From: a virus
IMG/VR virus record: IMGVR_UViG_3300043777_000067
Location: 1-30,630 of that record
Length of the DNA: 30,630 nucleotides
Reading direction: 5' to 3' (one strand)
Within the stretch, counting starts at the first letter, position 1. Every line of letters starts with the position of its first letter. Under the pieces are notes generated by a model. It was not told the DNA's origin and did no database searches. It worked only from the letters and a program-made list of their open reading frames with translations. A program made the position numbers and the translations under genes. Below, in pieces: positions 20,662 through 27,008 of this stretch.

Positions 20662-21933
20662 TCAGATCGACCAAACGATGCGAATCTCAACGAACGTCGA
20701 AGCTGCACTCGATGTGCGTAAAGGTGAACCCGCGTCCACCGTGGGCTGAGGGGCTAAGGATTGGGCAGACGCGGGTTCCGGCGCTGACGTTGGAATGGCG
20801 GCGTCAGTGCCGTTTTGATGTTCGTGATTCGTCAGTGATTCGTTCGATTTATAGTCCTCTTTGCGAATCACGGGCTTGGCCGTGAACCGAATTGCGTCGT
20901 CTGGTTTTGTCAACAGCTTGCGCTGATCTGGAGGTATCCAAAAAGGCGGGAGCGGCGGCCGATTTTTCATCCAGACGAGCCACACATACGCCGTAGCGGT
21001 CGCGCCCTTGGGATTCCATCGGCCTTTGGCTAGAGGCACCCGTTCGGCAAAAAAAGCGATAAGCGTTGGCGGGTGCGGTCCAAAGATCGTTTCGTAGCGG
21101 CCTCCCGATTCGAGCCATTGCAGGCGAACAAACATTGCCACTCCGACGTTCGCCAGATCAATCGCCTTCAAAACAAATTGTTCAGTTTTTTTGCCGAAAG
21201 GCGGGTTAGTAATGATCCAATCCACGCCGGGACCATCGTATTTGATAAAGTTCTCTACGGCGCCGTAACCATAATCCTTTACGTCGGATGCGGCCACGCG
21301 CTTCGAATATTCCGACAGCACTTCGGCCATGTGGCCTTCGCCGCAAGCGGGTTCCCATATCGTCTCGATAGGGAAAGCCGTGGTTATGTCGCTACCAAAA
21401 CGCGGTAAAACAAGTTCAACGAGCGCCCGTGTTGCCCATGGGGGCGTGGGGAAATAATCGAGACTGTCGGTTTTTTCCTCGCGCGATCCCATGATTGCGC
21501 GCGAACCGTTAACATCTGACGTTTCAAGCGTTTTTGCACCACTAGCCGCAATTCGCTCCCGAGTCGTGCTTATCATATCCTCGAACAATTCTGGGGCCAT
21601 GTCGGCGCGGGATTGAGCGCGTTGCGACAGCTTTGAATCAATGCCGGCGTCGGCAAGGGTAGGGCGATCTAAAAAATCCTTGGATGACTTTTTTTTCGCT
21701 TGACGACCTTGCCGAAACAGCCCGGCTTCTTTGGCGGCGTCAATTATTTCCCCTAAGCGGCGCTCTGCTCGCAATTCAAACTCGGTCGCGTCCGCAAGCA
21801 ATTTATGATCTTTGATTTGCTTAGCCTTGAGCTTTGCCAATTCCAATTCGTCCAATAAAGGCACAATGTCATCGACTTGCGTTGCCTCTGCTATGGCAGC
21901 GCAGACGCGATCATATTGGGCAAGGCTGGTCAT
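20662..21933 (-). CDS. DNA adenine methyltransferase (NPPF type) with extra N-terminal domain (423 aa)
   Basis: Residues 1-125 match a helical phage domain (KLLADATEFELRAERRLGEI, then DRPTLADAGIDSKLSQRAQS) often found in phage proteins that carry a methylase or HTH partner. The methyltransferase starts near 155: YFPTPPWATRALVELVL at 160, SAM-binding motif WEPACGEGHM at 193-202, DVKDYGYG, and catalytic NPPF at 243-246. The last 80 residues are Pro/Ser/Thr-rich and variable. ATG 21931-21933 overlaps the upstream stop (TGATG), with GAAGGGG upstream. It is likely an N6-adenine enzyme; the N-terminal domain may set DNA specificity. Confidence 0.88.
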   Translation of the reverse strand: MTSLAQYDRVCAAIAEATQVDDIVPLLDELELAKLKAKQIKDHKLLADATEFELRAERRLGEIIDAAKEAGLFRQGRQAKKKSSKDFLDRPTLADAGIDSKLSQRAQSRADMAPELFEDMISTTRERIAASGAKTLETSDVNGSRAIMGSREEKTDSLDYFPTPPWATRALVELVLPRFGSDITTAFPIETIWEPACGEGHMAEVLSEYSKRVAASDVKDYGYGAVENFIKYDGPGVDWIITNPPFGKKTEQFVLKAIDLANVGVAMFVRLQWLESGGRYETIFGPHPPTLIAFFAERVPLAKGRWNPKGATATAYVWLVWMKNRPPLPPFWIPPDQRKLLTKPDDAIRFTAKPVIRKEDYKSNESLTNHEHQNGTDAAIPTSAPEPASAQSLAPQPTVDAGSPLRTSSAASTFVEIRIVWSI

Positions 21934-22403
21934 CACTGCCCCTTCGGATCAGGCATCGCCAGCGGCGGCAGTTGCGTGCGCTTCGGTCCCGAAAATGCCT
22001 TTACGTCGTCGAGGGTTAGCTGCATTCGTGGGTCCGATTCCTCGATTCGCTTGGTCATGGAAAGGCTTACAGGGTCCAAATCGAAAATCGGCTTGTCCAT
22101 CTTCTTGAAATATTCAATTTCTGATTTAACGCCGTCGCTCGTGTCCCAACCCTCCATGTGCGCGACGATCAGGCAATCGCAGCGTTCCATCATGACGTGG
22201 TTGTGGGGATACCATATTGATAAATCTAGCGGATCGAGGTCGCCGGTCATTGCGACCATGTGAGAGTGAACGATTGGAGAATAAATAAACAAACCCGCAG
22301 AGCGTAGGCGAGCGGCGATAAGAACAACGTCGTAAAAAGCTTCGCTTAATCCGCCGAGATAGCGTGTATATGGGGAGGCCAAATAGCCCAATGAATTCGC
22401 CAC
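21933..22403 (-). CDS. DUF1937-like protein (156 aa)
   Basis: The GTG start at 22401-22403 is chosen for its AAGAGG box six bases upstream and its position after the previous stop; an upstream ATG at 22428-22430 is in frame. The sequence shows YLASPYTRYLGG, AARLRSAGLFIYSPIVHSH, MMERCDCLIVAHMEGWDTSD and GVKSEIEYFKKMDKPIF, the DUF1937 pattern, a Rossmann-like fold related to nucleoside deoxyribosyltransferases. The GWDxSxGV loop is preserved. A role in nucleotide metabolism is possible; the family is uncharacterised. Confidence 0.78.
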   Translation of the reverse strand: MANSLGYLASPYTRYLGGLSEAFYDVVLIAARLRSAGLFIYSPIVHSHMVAMTGDLDPLDLSIWYPHNHVMMERCDCLIVAHMEGWDTSDGVKSEIEYFKKMDKPIFDLDPVSLSMTKRIEESDPRMQLTLDDVKAFSGPKRTQLPPLAMPDPKGQ

Positions 22404-22413
22404 TTTATGCCTC

Positions 22414-22623
22414 TTAGCTTGCAGCGCCATAGATGTAATTGCCGTCCGCGTCGCGAACCCACCGGGGATCGCGGCGAATTCGTATGCCGTCCTTTTCCGC
22501 GTATTCCTCAATTGTGCCGTCGAGTTTGAAGTCGGTTCCCAAGAACCATCCTTCGCTGAGCAAACGCAAATTGTTTGCCCGCCACGCTTTCCAATCTTCT
22601 GCCGTCCATTCGCGGTCGTTCAT
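22414..22623 (-). CDS. Small Trp-rich protein (69 aa)
   Basis: The start ATG 22621-22623 has GGAG about 8 bases upstream. The product begins MNDREWTAEDWKAWRANNLR and ends DADGNYIYGAAS, with five Trp residues. Helical N-terminal half, beta-like C-terminal half. No family recognised. It belongs to the tight early-left gene group. Confidence 0.65.
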   Translation of the reverse strand: MNDREWTAEDWKAWRANNLRLLSEGWFLGTDFKLDGTIEEYAEKDGIRIRRDPRWVRDADGNYIYGAAS

Positions 22624-22632
22624 TCGTGGCTC

Positions 22633-22872
22633 CTAGCGTTCCTGCAGCATGCCAACCCAAGAAAAGCCACCGCTGGCAGCGCGTTGTTCATCCCAAAGCG
22701 GAAAAGAGTTCCATAGCTTTTCCGTAATCACGAACGGAACTGCTCTAGGTCGCCGCGCCATCACATAGCCTTTGGCGTGGGCGATGTAGGTGATTCGGCC
22801 CCAACATGGATTCACGACACCATTATGGCCCCAACGGTCGGCTTTGAGGTTGAGCGCGACTTCCGGTTTCAT
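22633..22872 (-). CDS. Unknown small protein (79 aa)
   Basis: ATG 22870-22872 overlaps the stop of the preceding gene (ATGA). The sequence includes ADRWGHNGVVNPCWGRITYI and MARRPRAVPFVITEKLWNSF; its mixed beta/aromatic pattern suggests a small folded domain. Not recognised. It ends just before the GGAG box of the next gene. Confidence 0.65.
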   Translation of the reverse strand: MKPEVALNLKADRWGHNGVVNPCWGRITYIAHAKGYVMARRPRAVPFVITEKLWNSFPLWDEQRAASGGFSWVGMLQER

Positions 22873-23099
22873 TGGCCTAATACCCTGACTTCCTTGCCTT
22901 CGGCCTGCCTCAAGGTGTCGATTGCGAGGGTGAGATTGGCGACGGTTTGGAGGTACATTCTGTATCGCCGGAAGGCGTGGTTGTATTCTTTCGTTGCTAC
23001 AAGTCTTTCCAGGGATCGCTCGACAGTTTCTATTCGGCGCAAAGTTTGGGCGCGTCGTTTTGTTAGGATTAACAATGGGTTATGGGTGTTTTGGGTCAC
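22869..23099 (-). CDS. Small basic coiled-coil protein starting in the dispersed element (76 aa)
   Basis: The only good start is GTG 23097-23099, inside box B of E7, with GAAGG seven bases upstream also inside the element. The next in-frame ATG is at codon 48. It starts MTQNTHNPLLILTKRRAQTL and is a two-helix basic protein (IETVERSLERLVATKEYNHA). The stop of the upstream 50-residue gene overlaps this start (GTGA). This is the clearest case of the element supplying a start codon. Function unknown. Confidence 0.7.
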   Translation of the reverse strand: MTQNTHNPLLILTKRRAQTLRRIETVERSLERLVATKEYNHAFRRYRMYLQTVANLTLAIDTLRQAEGKEVRVLGQ

Positions 23100-23137
23100 G
23101 AGAGGGCCTTCGCGATGATAGACCGGACTCGGTCATC
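23091..23137 (-). repeat. Dispersed A/B element copy E7 (long class)
   Basis: Box A GATGACCGAGTCCGGT starts at 23137 and box B CTCTCGTGACCCAA ends at 23091; box A to TGA is 42 nt. It encodes the C-terminus DDRVRSIIAKALS of the 50-residue gene and supplies the start of the next one. Confidence 0.9.
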
Positions 23138-23248
23138 TATGCGCCGAGACAGGCATGGGTGTGTCTTTTTTGCCACATCCCATAGGGATGGGCGCAGAAA
23201 GTGGGCGATCAGGCGGCGGGGGCGGCGCTTGAGGCGATTTTGCGTCAT
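23096..23248 (-). CDS. Small Arg-rich protein ending in the dispersed element (50 aa)
   Basis: ATG 23246-23248 overlaps the stop of the HTH gene (ATGA) and the stop overlaps the next start (GTGA). It starts MTQNRLKRRPRRLIAHFLRP and ends IDDRVRSIIAKALS, the last 14 residues being read from element E7. Very basic. At 50 residues it is below common gene-calling limits. Function unknown; packing on both sides supports translation. Confidence 0.55.
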   Translation of the reverse strand: MTQNRLKRRPRRLIAHFLRPSLWDVAKKTHPCLSRRIDDRVRSIIAKALS

Positions 23249-23484
23249 TCTGCGGCCTCAATCTTTTCGGGCGGCAGCGTCGACATGCCCCATAACCGGG
23301 AATTGGCGCCCAAGCCTTTCTCCATAAGTGCCTGGCGCATAACGAGAAAATGCCGCGACGGGAATACATTGGCTCGGCGCCAGAAGCTCACTTGTTGCTT
23401 GGAACGTCCGGTCAGCGCCGCCGTGGCGTTTGTGCCGCCGAGCGCGTCAATGACCGCGTTTGCGTCGTCAAGCATGGTCGTCAT
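23245..23484 (-). CDS. Small HTH regulator, Cro/YdaS-like (79 aa)
   Basis: Residues 5-60 have the pattern of short phage and alphaproteobacterial HTH regulators: ANAVIDALGGTNATAALTGR, then SKQQVSFWRRANVFPSRHFL and VMRQALMEKGLG. It is the first leftward gene, divergent from the rightward early genes, the classic position of a cI/cro-type regulator. ATG 23482-23484 was chosen because the 84 bases upstream contain operator-like repeats; an ATG at 23566-23568 is in frame and would extend the protein by 28 residues. Confidence 0.78.
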   Translation of the reverse strand: MTTMLDDANAVIDALGGTNATAALTGRSKQQVSFWRRANVFPSRHFLVMRQALMEKGLGANSRLWGMSTLPPEKIEAAE

Positions 23485-23623
23485 GGCGTAGCCGTACACT
23501 AAATGTTTATCGGGGGCAAGACGGATTGCGTTCACGGAAACGTGATCGGTGCGGTAAACAAAACCCATTGCATTCGGTAAACACCTAGTTTACTCTCAAA
23601 TTATCGGAACAAGGGAGACGGAC
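23485..23623. promoter_or_regulatory. Divergent control region with operator-like repeats
   Basis: Separates the leftward HTH gene from the rightward early genes. CGGTAAACA occurs at 23552-23560 and 23575-23583, and CGATAAACA inverted at 23504-23512. The second copy forms a palindrome GTAAAC-ACCTA-GTTTAC (23577-23593). Spacing between the two direct copies is 23 bp. These are candidate binding sites of the adjacent HTH protein; promoters must lie here, but I see no perfect -10/-35 pair. Confidence 0.6.
23577..23593. promoter_or_regulatory. Candidate operator palindrome
   Basis: GTAAAC and GTTTAC are perfect inverted halves separated by five bases. It lies about 30 bases before the start of the first rightward gene, where a repressor would block transcription. 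Half-sites recur twice more in the same region. Confidence 0.5.
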
Positions 23624-23815
23624 ATGACCAAGCTTACCGGAATTTTCGAGGTCTATCGCGGCCACTACATCCAAGAGAGCGACGGCAAGTGGCACGTCTA
23701 TAAAGGCGACAATACCCTTCTCGCCACCGCTGACCGCGAGCAGGCCGCTTACGATTTCGTGGACATCGAGCGCCGCAAAGCGCGTGGCGCGGGCGACCGC
23801 CCCGTAACCACGTGA
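23624..23815 (+). CDS. First rightward early gene, unknown (63 aa)
   Basis: ATG 23624 has GGGAGA eight bases upstream. The sequence MTKLTGIFEVYRGHYIQESD continues with GKWHVYKGDNTLLATADR, a small beta-rich fold, then a helix and the tail GAGDRPVTT, which resembles the GDRTVIT tail encoded by the short class of the dispersed element. First gene after the control region, so likely expressed immediately early. Not recognised. Confidence 0.7.
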   Translation: MTKLTGIFEVYRGHYIQESDGKWHVYKGDNTLLATADREQAAYDFVDIERRKARGAGDRPVTT

Positions 23816-23816
23816 A

Positions 23817-23824
23817 GGTGACCG
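23817..23824 (+). repeat. Dispersed element, box A half only (E18)
   Basis: GGTGACCG immediately before ATG 23825, giving AAGGTGA as ribosome-binding site. It mirrors half-site E17 before the aminotransferase gene. Confidence 0.45.
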
Positions 23825-24019
23825 ATGACCCTCTCCCACCCACTCCCCTCTCATGACCCAGACGACCGCATTGTGGCGCAAGCCTTTGCGTTGGGGTTGG
23901 AAATAGCCGAGCGCGAGGAACAACAGAAGAAATGGCAGCGCATGGTGGTGGGGTTGGGTGCGAGCGTGGCCGTTAACATCGTGACAATCATTTGGTTCTT
24001 AATGTGGAGGCTATCATGA
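23825..24019 (+). CDS. Small C-terminally anchored membrane protein (64 aa)
   Basis: ATG 23825 follows a box A half-site. The N-terminal 38 residues are soluble and charged (RIVAQAFALGLEIAEREEQQ), followed by one transmembrane helix from about residue 41 to 61 (VVGLGASVAVNIVTIIWFLM). The charge distribution predicts a cytoplasmic N-terminus. Function unknown. Confidence 0.65.
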   Translation: MTLSHPLPSHDPDDRIVAQAFALGLEIAEREEQQKKWQRMVVGLGASVAVNIVTIIWFLMWRLS

Positions 24020-24207
24020 CCCCGATTGAGGTCGGCGGATACAAGGTTGTGTTGTGCCGTAGCTGCACAACCGGCAATTACTTTTACCAAGTGAATCAAG
24101 ACGGCGCGCTAGACCCTATAAGTCAACACGGCACACGTGCTGCCGCCATTGCTGCCGCAAAACGCTATACGGCGAGCGACAAAAGGCGCGCGCTTCCGCA
24201 GGAATAG
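24016..24207 (+). CDS. Unknown small protein (63 aa)
   Basis: ATG 24016 overlaps the preceding stop (ATGA) and has GGAGG upstream. The product begins MTPIEVGGYKVVLCRSCTTG (one CxxC), continues with NYFYQVNQDGALDPISQHGT and ends in a basic helix. Compact beta-beta-alpha look. Not recognised. Confidence 0.65.
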   Translation: MTPIEVGGYKVVLCRSCTTGNYFYQVNQDGALDPISQHGTRAAAIAAAKRYTASDKRRALPQE

Positions 24208-24217
24208 GGAGATTGTA

Positions 24218-24394
24218 ATGGGATGGGTTTTGATCGTGATGTCAGTCAACGGCATGTCAAGCGCCGCGACGATGACAAGCTTGGGTATGTGTAGGCAGCA
24301 ATTTCAGTTGGCCTATCTCGGCCAAGAGATAAAGGAAGCCTATTGCGTCAACACGAGTGGAGACCGCGTCAATTTATTCCCGGTACGTGAATAA
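24218..24394 (+). CDS. Small probably exported protein (58 aa)
   Basis: ATG 24218 is preceded by GGGAGA at good spacing. Hydrophobic N-terminus MGWVLIVMSVNG followed by a Ser/Ala/Thr-rich stretch. Cys25 in MCRQQF and Cys43 in AYCVN could form a disulfide. This layout occurs in many short phage and rhizobial proteins with a hydrophobic start and two Cys. Function unknown; a signal peptide or membrane anchor is possible. Confidence 0.6.
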   Translation: MGWVLIVMSVNGMSSAATMTSLGMCRQQFQLAYLGQEIKEAYCVNTSGDRVNLFPVRE

Positions 24395-24395
24395 A

Positions 24396-24433
24396 GCTGA
24401 CCGCACCGTAATCACCGACCTCTCGTGACACAA
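24396..24433 (+). repeat. Dispersed A/B element copy E5 (short class)
   Basis: GCTGACCGCACCG then CTCTCGTGACACAA; 33 nt from box A start to TGA. In the same frame as E4 it reads ADRTVITDLS-stop. The GTG is in frame with the downstream 151-residue gene, ten codons before its ATG. Confidence 0.9.
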
Positions 24434-24454
24434 CCAAACCAACAGGGGCTTACA

Positions 24455-24910
24455 ATGACCGACGAAACACTCCAAGGCGATTTCACCGTTATCACCGAGC
24501 CGACGCGCAACGATGCCCTGCAGGCGCTTATCGAGACGCTACGGAAGGCGTCAGGCTCAAGGCACAACGCGATTGCTACGGTGCATCGCGAGGCTGTGCA
24601 GGCGCTTGCCAGGCTCTATGTGCCGCGCTTGTCGGTGTCACCTTCGCCGGATCAGTTTCGGGATTTGGCAGACTTTCTTAACCATTGGGCGCGGATAGCT
24701 GATCGAGTTTTGAAGATCGTGGGAGAGGAAGCAAAATCGAATACGACCGAGACTTTGGATATGAGAGTGTTCGATGGGACGTTCCATGCTGTGATCGAGG
24801 GGGATGCTTGTTTTGAGTTGGAAAGGTGCGCCCAAGAGGTAGAAGCGGAACAGGAATACGGCGGTTATTATCCTGAGTATGAGTACGAGGATAGGCTGTC
24901 GGAGGATTAG
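24455..24910 (+). CDS. Acidic helical protein, unknown (151 aa)
   Basis: ATG 24455 has AGGGG seven bases upstream; the box B GTG at 24425 is in frame but lacks a ribosome-binding site. Helical core (NDALQALIETLRKASGSRHN, FRDLADFLNHWARIADRVLK) followed by a strand-rich part and a very acidic, Tyr-rich C-terminus (EYGGYYPEYEYEDRLSED). An acidic tail is common in DNA-mimic or single-strand-binding accessory proteins; no family recognised. Confidence 0.7.
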   Translation: MTDETLQGDFTVITEPTRNDALQALIETLRKASGSRHNAIATVHREAVQALARLYVPRLSVSPSPDQFRDLADFLNHWARIADRVLKIVGEEAKSNTTETLDMRVFDGTFHAVIEGDACFELERCAQEVEAEQEYGGYYPEYEYEDRLSED

Positions 24911-24976
24911 TTGGGTCATTCTGGATCACGGGTTGCGAATGCGACACGGAAATTCACACGACCGCTGGAGGGGAAA

Positions 24977-25363
24977 ATGGAACGCGCAGTTGCAGTAAAA
25001 AAGCTAGGCAAGCTGCTTGGCAAAAACCTCGGCTATCGCATCGCCGACAAGGCGCCGACGAAAGAGGAACGCGCTGCGGCGCAAAAGGCGCTCATCGGGG
25101 CAGTGGCACACCGGAATGCTCTGAAAGAGAAGCGCGACGAACGATACCGAGCAATCCTGGCCGCAGATGCCGAGTACCAACAGCTTCATGCGGAACACCG
25201 CGCCGCCAGCGAGCATGTGAACGAGCTATCGTCGATCACCCGCCATTACAAGATCACGGTGGGCATATCGAACAGTATGTTCTTCCACATCAAGGCCGAA
25301 GGCGACTCATGGGAAGAAATCATTGACAAGGTCCAATGGGACGGGACAAACAAACTCTCGTGA
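24977..25363 (+). CDS. Basic helical protein, unknown (128 aa)
   Basis: ATG 24977 follows GGAGGGG at good distance. Begins MERAVAVKKLGKLLGKNLGY, then a long charged coiled coil (APTKEERAAAQKALIGAVAH to about residue 85) and a small beta part (YKITVGISNSMFFHIKAEGD). The last residues GTNKLS and the TGA stop belong to box B copy E14. No family recognised. Confidence 0.7.
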   Translation: MERAVAVKKLGKLLGKNLGYRIADKAPTKEERAAAQKALIGAVAHRNALKEKRDERYRAILAADAEYQQLHAEHRAASEHVNELSSITRHYKITVGISNSMFFHIKAEGDSWEEIIDKVQWDGTNKLS

Positions 25364-25368
25364 GGCAA
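25355..25368 (+). repeat. Dispersed element, box B with left flank (E14)
   Basis: CTCTCGTGAGGCAA preceded by GGGACAAACAAA, matching the right half of copies E1 and E2. The TGA ends the upstream gene (TNKLS) and the GTG is in frame with the next gene (MRQTM). No box A. Confidence 0.8.
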
Positions 25369-25371
25369 ACC

Positions 25372-25608
25372 ATGACTAATAAAAAACTTTTGGCAAAGGT
25401 TGAGGGCAAGCACCACGACCAAAAGCCACGTTACTTGCCCGAGATTGAGAACACCGGCGCGCCGCCGCCGTGCGAACTAAATTACGCCCCGCACTTACAC
25501 CACCACCCGCGCTATCCGAGCGGCGACTGTGTCATCTGCGGGGCGCTATGCACCGAAGGCTGCAAGCATTGGCTTGCGGTAGGCGAATGGACACCATTGG
25601 AGGGCTGA
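25372..25608 (+). CDS. Small probable zinc-binding protein (78 aa)
   Basis: ATG 25372 with GTGAGG six bases upstream, or the box B GTG 25360 four codons earlier. The C-terminal half has PSGDCVICGALCTEGCKHW, four Cys and a His in a row typical of a small zinc site. The N-terminal half is basic and His-rich (HLHHHPRYP). Unknown role; possibly nucleic-acid binding. Confidence 0.65.
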   Translation: MTNKKLLAKVEGKHHDQKPRYLPEIENTGAPPPCELNYAPHLHHHPRYPSGDCVICGALCTEGCKHWLAVGEWTPLEG

Positions 25609-25609
25609 A

Positions 25610-25810
25610 ATGAAACTTTTTACTTTCACGCGGCCCGATGGCGGCAAGGTCGCACTCAATCTTGCTAACGTCGAAGTGCTGCGCCGAACAGATGAGAGTT
25701 TCGGCACGGCAAAAGGGGGCCACACCGAAATCATCCTTTCGTCTGGTGCGATTCAGGTCGTCACCGAAACTCTAGAGGAGGTCATGAACCTATGTACGAC
25801 CGCAACCTAG
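25610..25810 (+). CDS. Unknown small beta-rich protein (66 aa)
   Basis: ATG 25610 has GGAGGG just upstream. The sequence MKLFTFTRPDGGKVALNLAN then VEVLRRTDESF, HTEIILSSGAIQVVTETLEE looks like four to five beta strands with a short helix, similar to small barrel proteins. Common pattern in phage and bacterial proteins of unknown role. The end overlaps the next gene by 19 bases. Confidence 0.7.
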   Translation: MKLFTFTRPDGGKVALNLANVEVLRRTDESFGTAKGGHTEIILSSGAIQVVTETLEEVMNLCTTAT

Positions 25811-26004
25811 GCTGTTTCTACGGCGCGATCTTCGACGACCGCGCAGAGAAGGACGACGAGGTTTGGATTGCTGTTACAATCGACCTTGCCGGAACGCAGA
25901 CGCATCTTTGCCGCTTCGCTACCGAGGATGCAGCCGAATCCTGTGCGAGGCTGCAATGGTTGGAGGACTCGCAAGCCAACGGACAGTTTGGAGTGGGAGC
26001 GTAA
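25792..26004 (+). CDS. Unknown small acidic protein (70 aa)
   Basis: ATG 25792 has GGAGG about nine bases upstream, inside the previous gene. The product starts MYDRNLGCFYGAIFDDRAEK, then strand-rich EVWIAVTIDLAG and a helical TEDAAESCARLQWLE. It resembles a small alpha/beta domain; not recognised. Confidence 0.65.
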   Translation: MYDRNLGCFYGAIFDDRAEKDDEVWIAVTIDLAGTQTHLCRFATEDAAESCARLQWLEDSQANGQFGVGA

Positions 26005-26006
26005 AA

Positions 26007-26204
26007 ATGGATCACGAAAACGAAGGTTTCACCGGATCGTGCCCAACGTGCGGCCAGAGCTATCGCGGCTATGAAATCGAGCGCCTGCGCGCAGCACTAC
26101 AAACGGCCGAACAGGCGCTAAAGGGCCAATCCGTCGTCGAGAAAGCCTACGCGCTCCATATCGTGCGCGACGCCATCGCCCAAGCTACAGGGAGGCCAGC
26201 GTAA
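26007..26204 (+). CDS. Small CxxC helical protein (65 aa)
   Basis: ATG 26007 follows GGGAGC. N-terminal CPTCG motif (residues 12-16), then one long helix with heptads (YEIERLRAALQTAEQALKGQ) and a helical tail. Such a zinc-knuckle plus coiled-coil architecture is frequent in small phage proteins. One CxxC alone suggests zinc shared in a dimer. Function unknown. Confidence 0.65.
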   Translation: MDHENEGFTGSCPTCGQSYRGYEIERLRAALQTAEQALKGQSVVEKAYALHIVRDAIAQATGRPA

Positions 26205-26205
26205 C

Positions 26206-26943
26206 ATGCACGCGAACATCGGCCACAATCAGCCGCCAGGGCCAATCGACTTCGCCAAGGAAGCGATCAGCGAGCTTTCCGAATACCTCAAGGAAAACCC
26301 GGTCGTTGAAACCTTTGACCAAGCCAAAGCGGCCGCTGCCCATATCGAGCGCACAAGGATCGCCCTCAAATCAATGGAGGAGGAGCGTTCTATAAAAGTT
26401 CTGCCCCTCAACGAACAGTTATCGACGATAAACACGGCTTATCGCATCGTCCGCGAGCCGCTGACCAAGATTTACGACACCTTGAAAGTTCGTGTGACGG
26501 CCTACAATCGGGCAGAGGAGGCCAAGCGCGCGGCGGAAGCGCAACGGCTGGCGGATATAGCGGCGGAAGCTGAGCGCGCTGCACGGGCGGCGGAAGCGGC
26601 CGAGCAAGAGGCCATTGCCAATGCGGAAGCTGGCGAATGTGCAGACGTGGGCGACGCCATCACCCAGGCCGACGATGCGTTTCGGGAATACTCGGTGGCC
26701 AACCGGGCGGCGCAGCGGGCGGATCGGGAAACCAAGGTGCGGATTCCGAGCGCGATGGGCGGCCGTGCATTGGGAATGCGCCAGGTCGAAGTGTTCACCG
26801 TCGAGGACGCCTGCGCCGCCGTCACCATCATGGGCGCGTCGGACGATCTTAAGAAACAGATTATCCGCGACGCCAAGCGGTTTCGTGAGGCGACGGGCGA
26901 ATTACCGGAAGGTGTAACGTCGGCTTACGAAAGATCATTGTAG
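26206..26943 (+). CDS. Coiled-coil phage protein of the early region (245 aa)
   Basis: ATG 26206 follows GGAGG 12 bases upstream. MHANIGHNQPPGPIDFAKEA starts a family of IGHNxPP phage proteins. A long Ala/Glu/Arg coiled coil extends over about residues 100-150, and the C-terminal domain (VEVFTVEDACAAVTIMGASD then LKKQIIRDAKRFREATGELP) resembles phage proteins encoded next to recombination or single-strand-binding genes. A role in replication or recombination is inferred from this and from position only. After its TAG the same frame continues as ASVDRVR, encoded by element E3. Confidence 0.75.
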   Translation: MHANIGHNQPPGPIDFAKEAISELSEYLKENPVVETFDQAKAAAAHIERTRIALKSMEEERSIKVLPLNEQLSTINTAYRIVREPLTKIYDTLKVRVTAYNRAEEAKRAAEAQRLADIAAEAERAARAAEAAEQEAIANAEAGECADVGDAITQADDAFREYSVANRAAQRADRETKVRIPSAMGGRALGMRQVEVFTVEDACAAVTIMGASDDLKKQIIRDAKRFREATGELPEGVTSAYERSL

Positions 26944-26949
26944 GCATCA

Positions 26950-26996
26950 GTTGACCGAGTCCGGTGAAACGGAATACTGTACCTCTCGTGACACAA
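26950..26996 (+). repeat. Dispersed A/B element copy E3 (long class)
   Basis: GTTGACCGAGTCCGGT then CTCTCGTGACACAA; 42 nt from box A start to TGA. TCCG and CGGA can form a short hairpin inside. The GTG at 26988 is in frame with the next gene through MTQMEQAM. Confidence 0.92.
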
Positions 26997-27008
26997 ATGG
27001 AGCAAGCC

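Noticed and set aside
24350-24380. SGDRV in the 58-residue gene as an element-derived tail
   Set aside because: The DNA reads GGAGACCGCGTC, unlike box A, and it is followed by ten more unrelated codons; probably coincidence.
26950-26991. Box A as a sigma70 -35 (TTGACC) with a -10 in the spacer
   Set aside because: Only one copy has TTGACC; most read GGTGACC, and no -10-like hexamer is kept at a constant distance.
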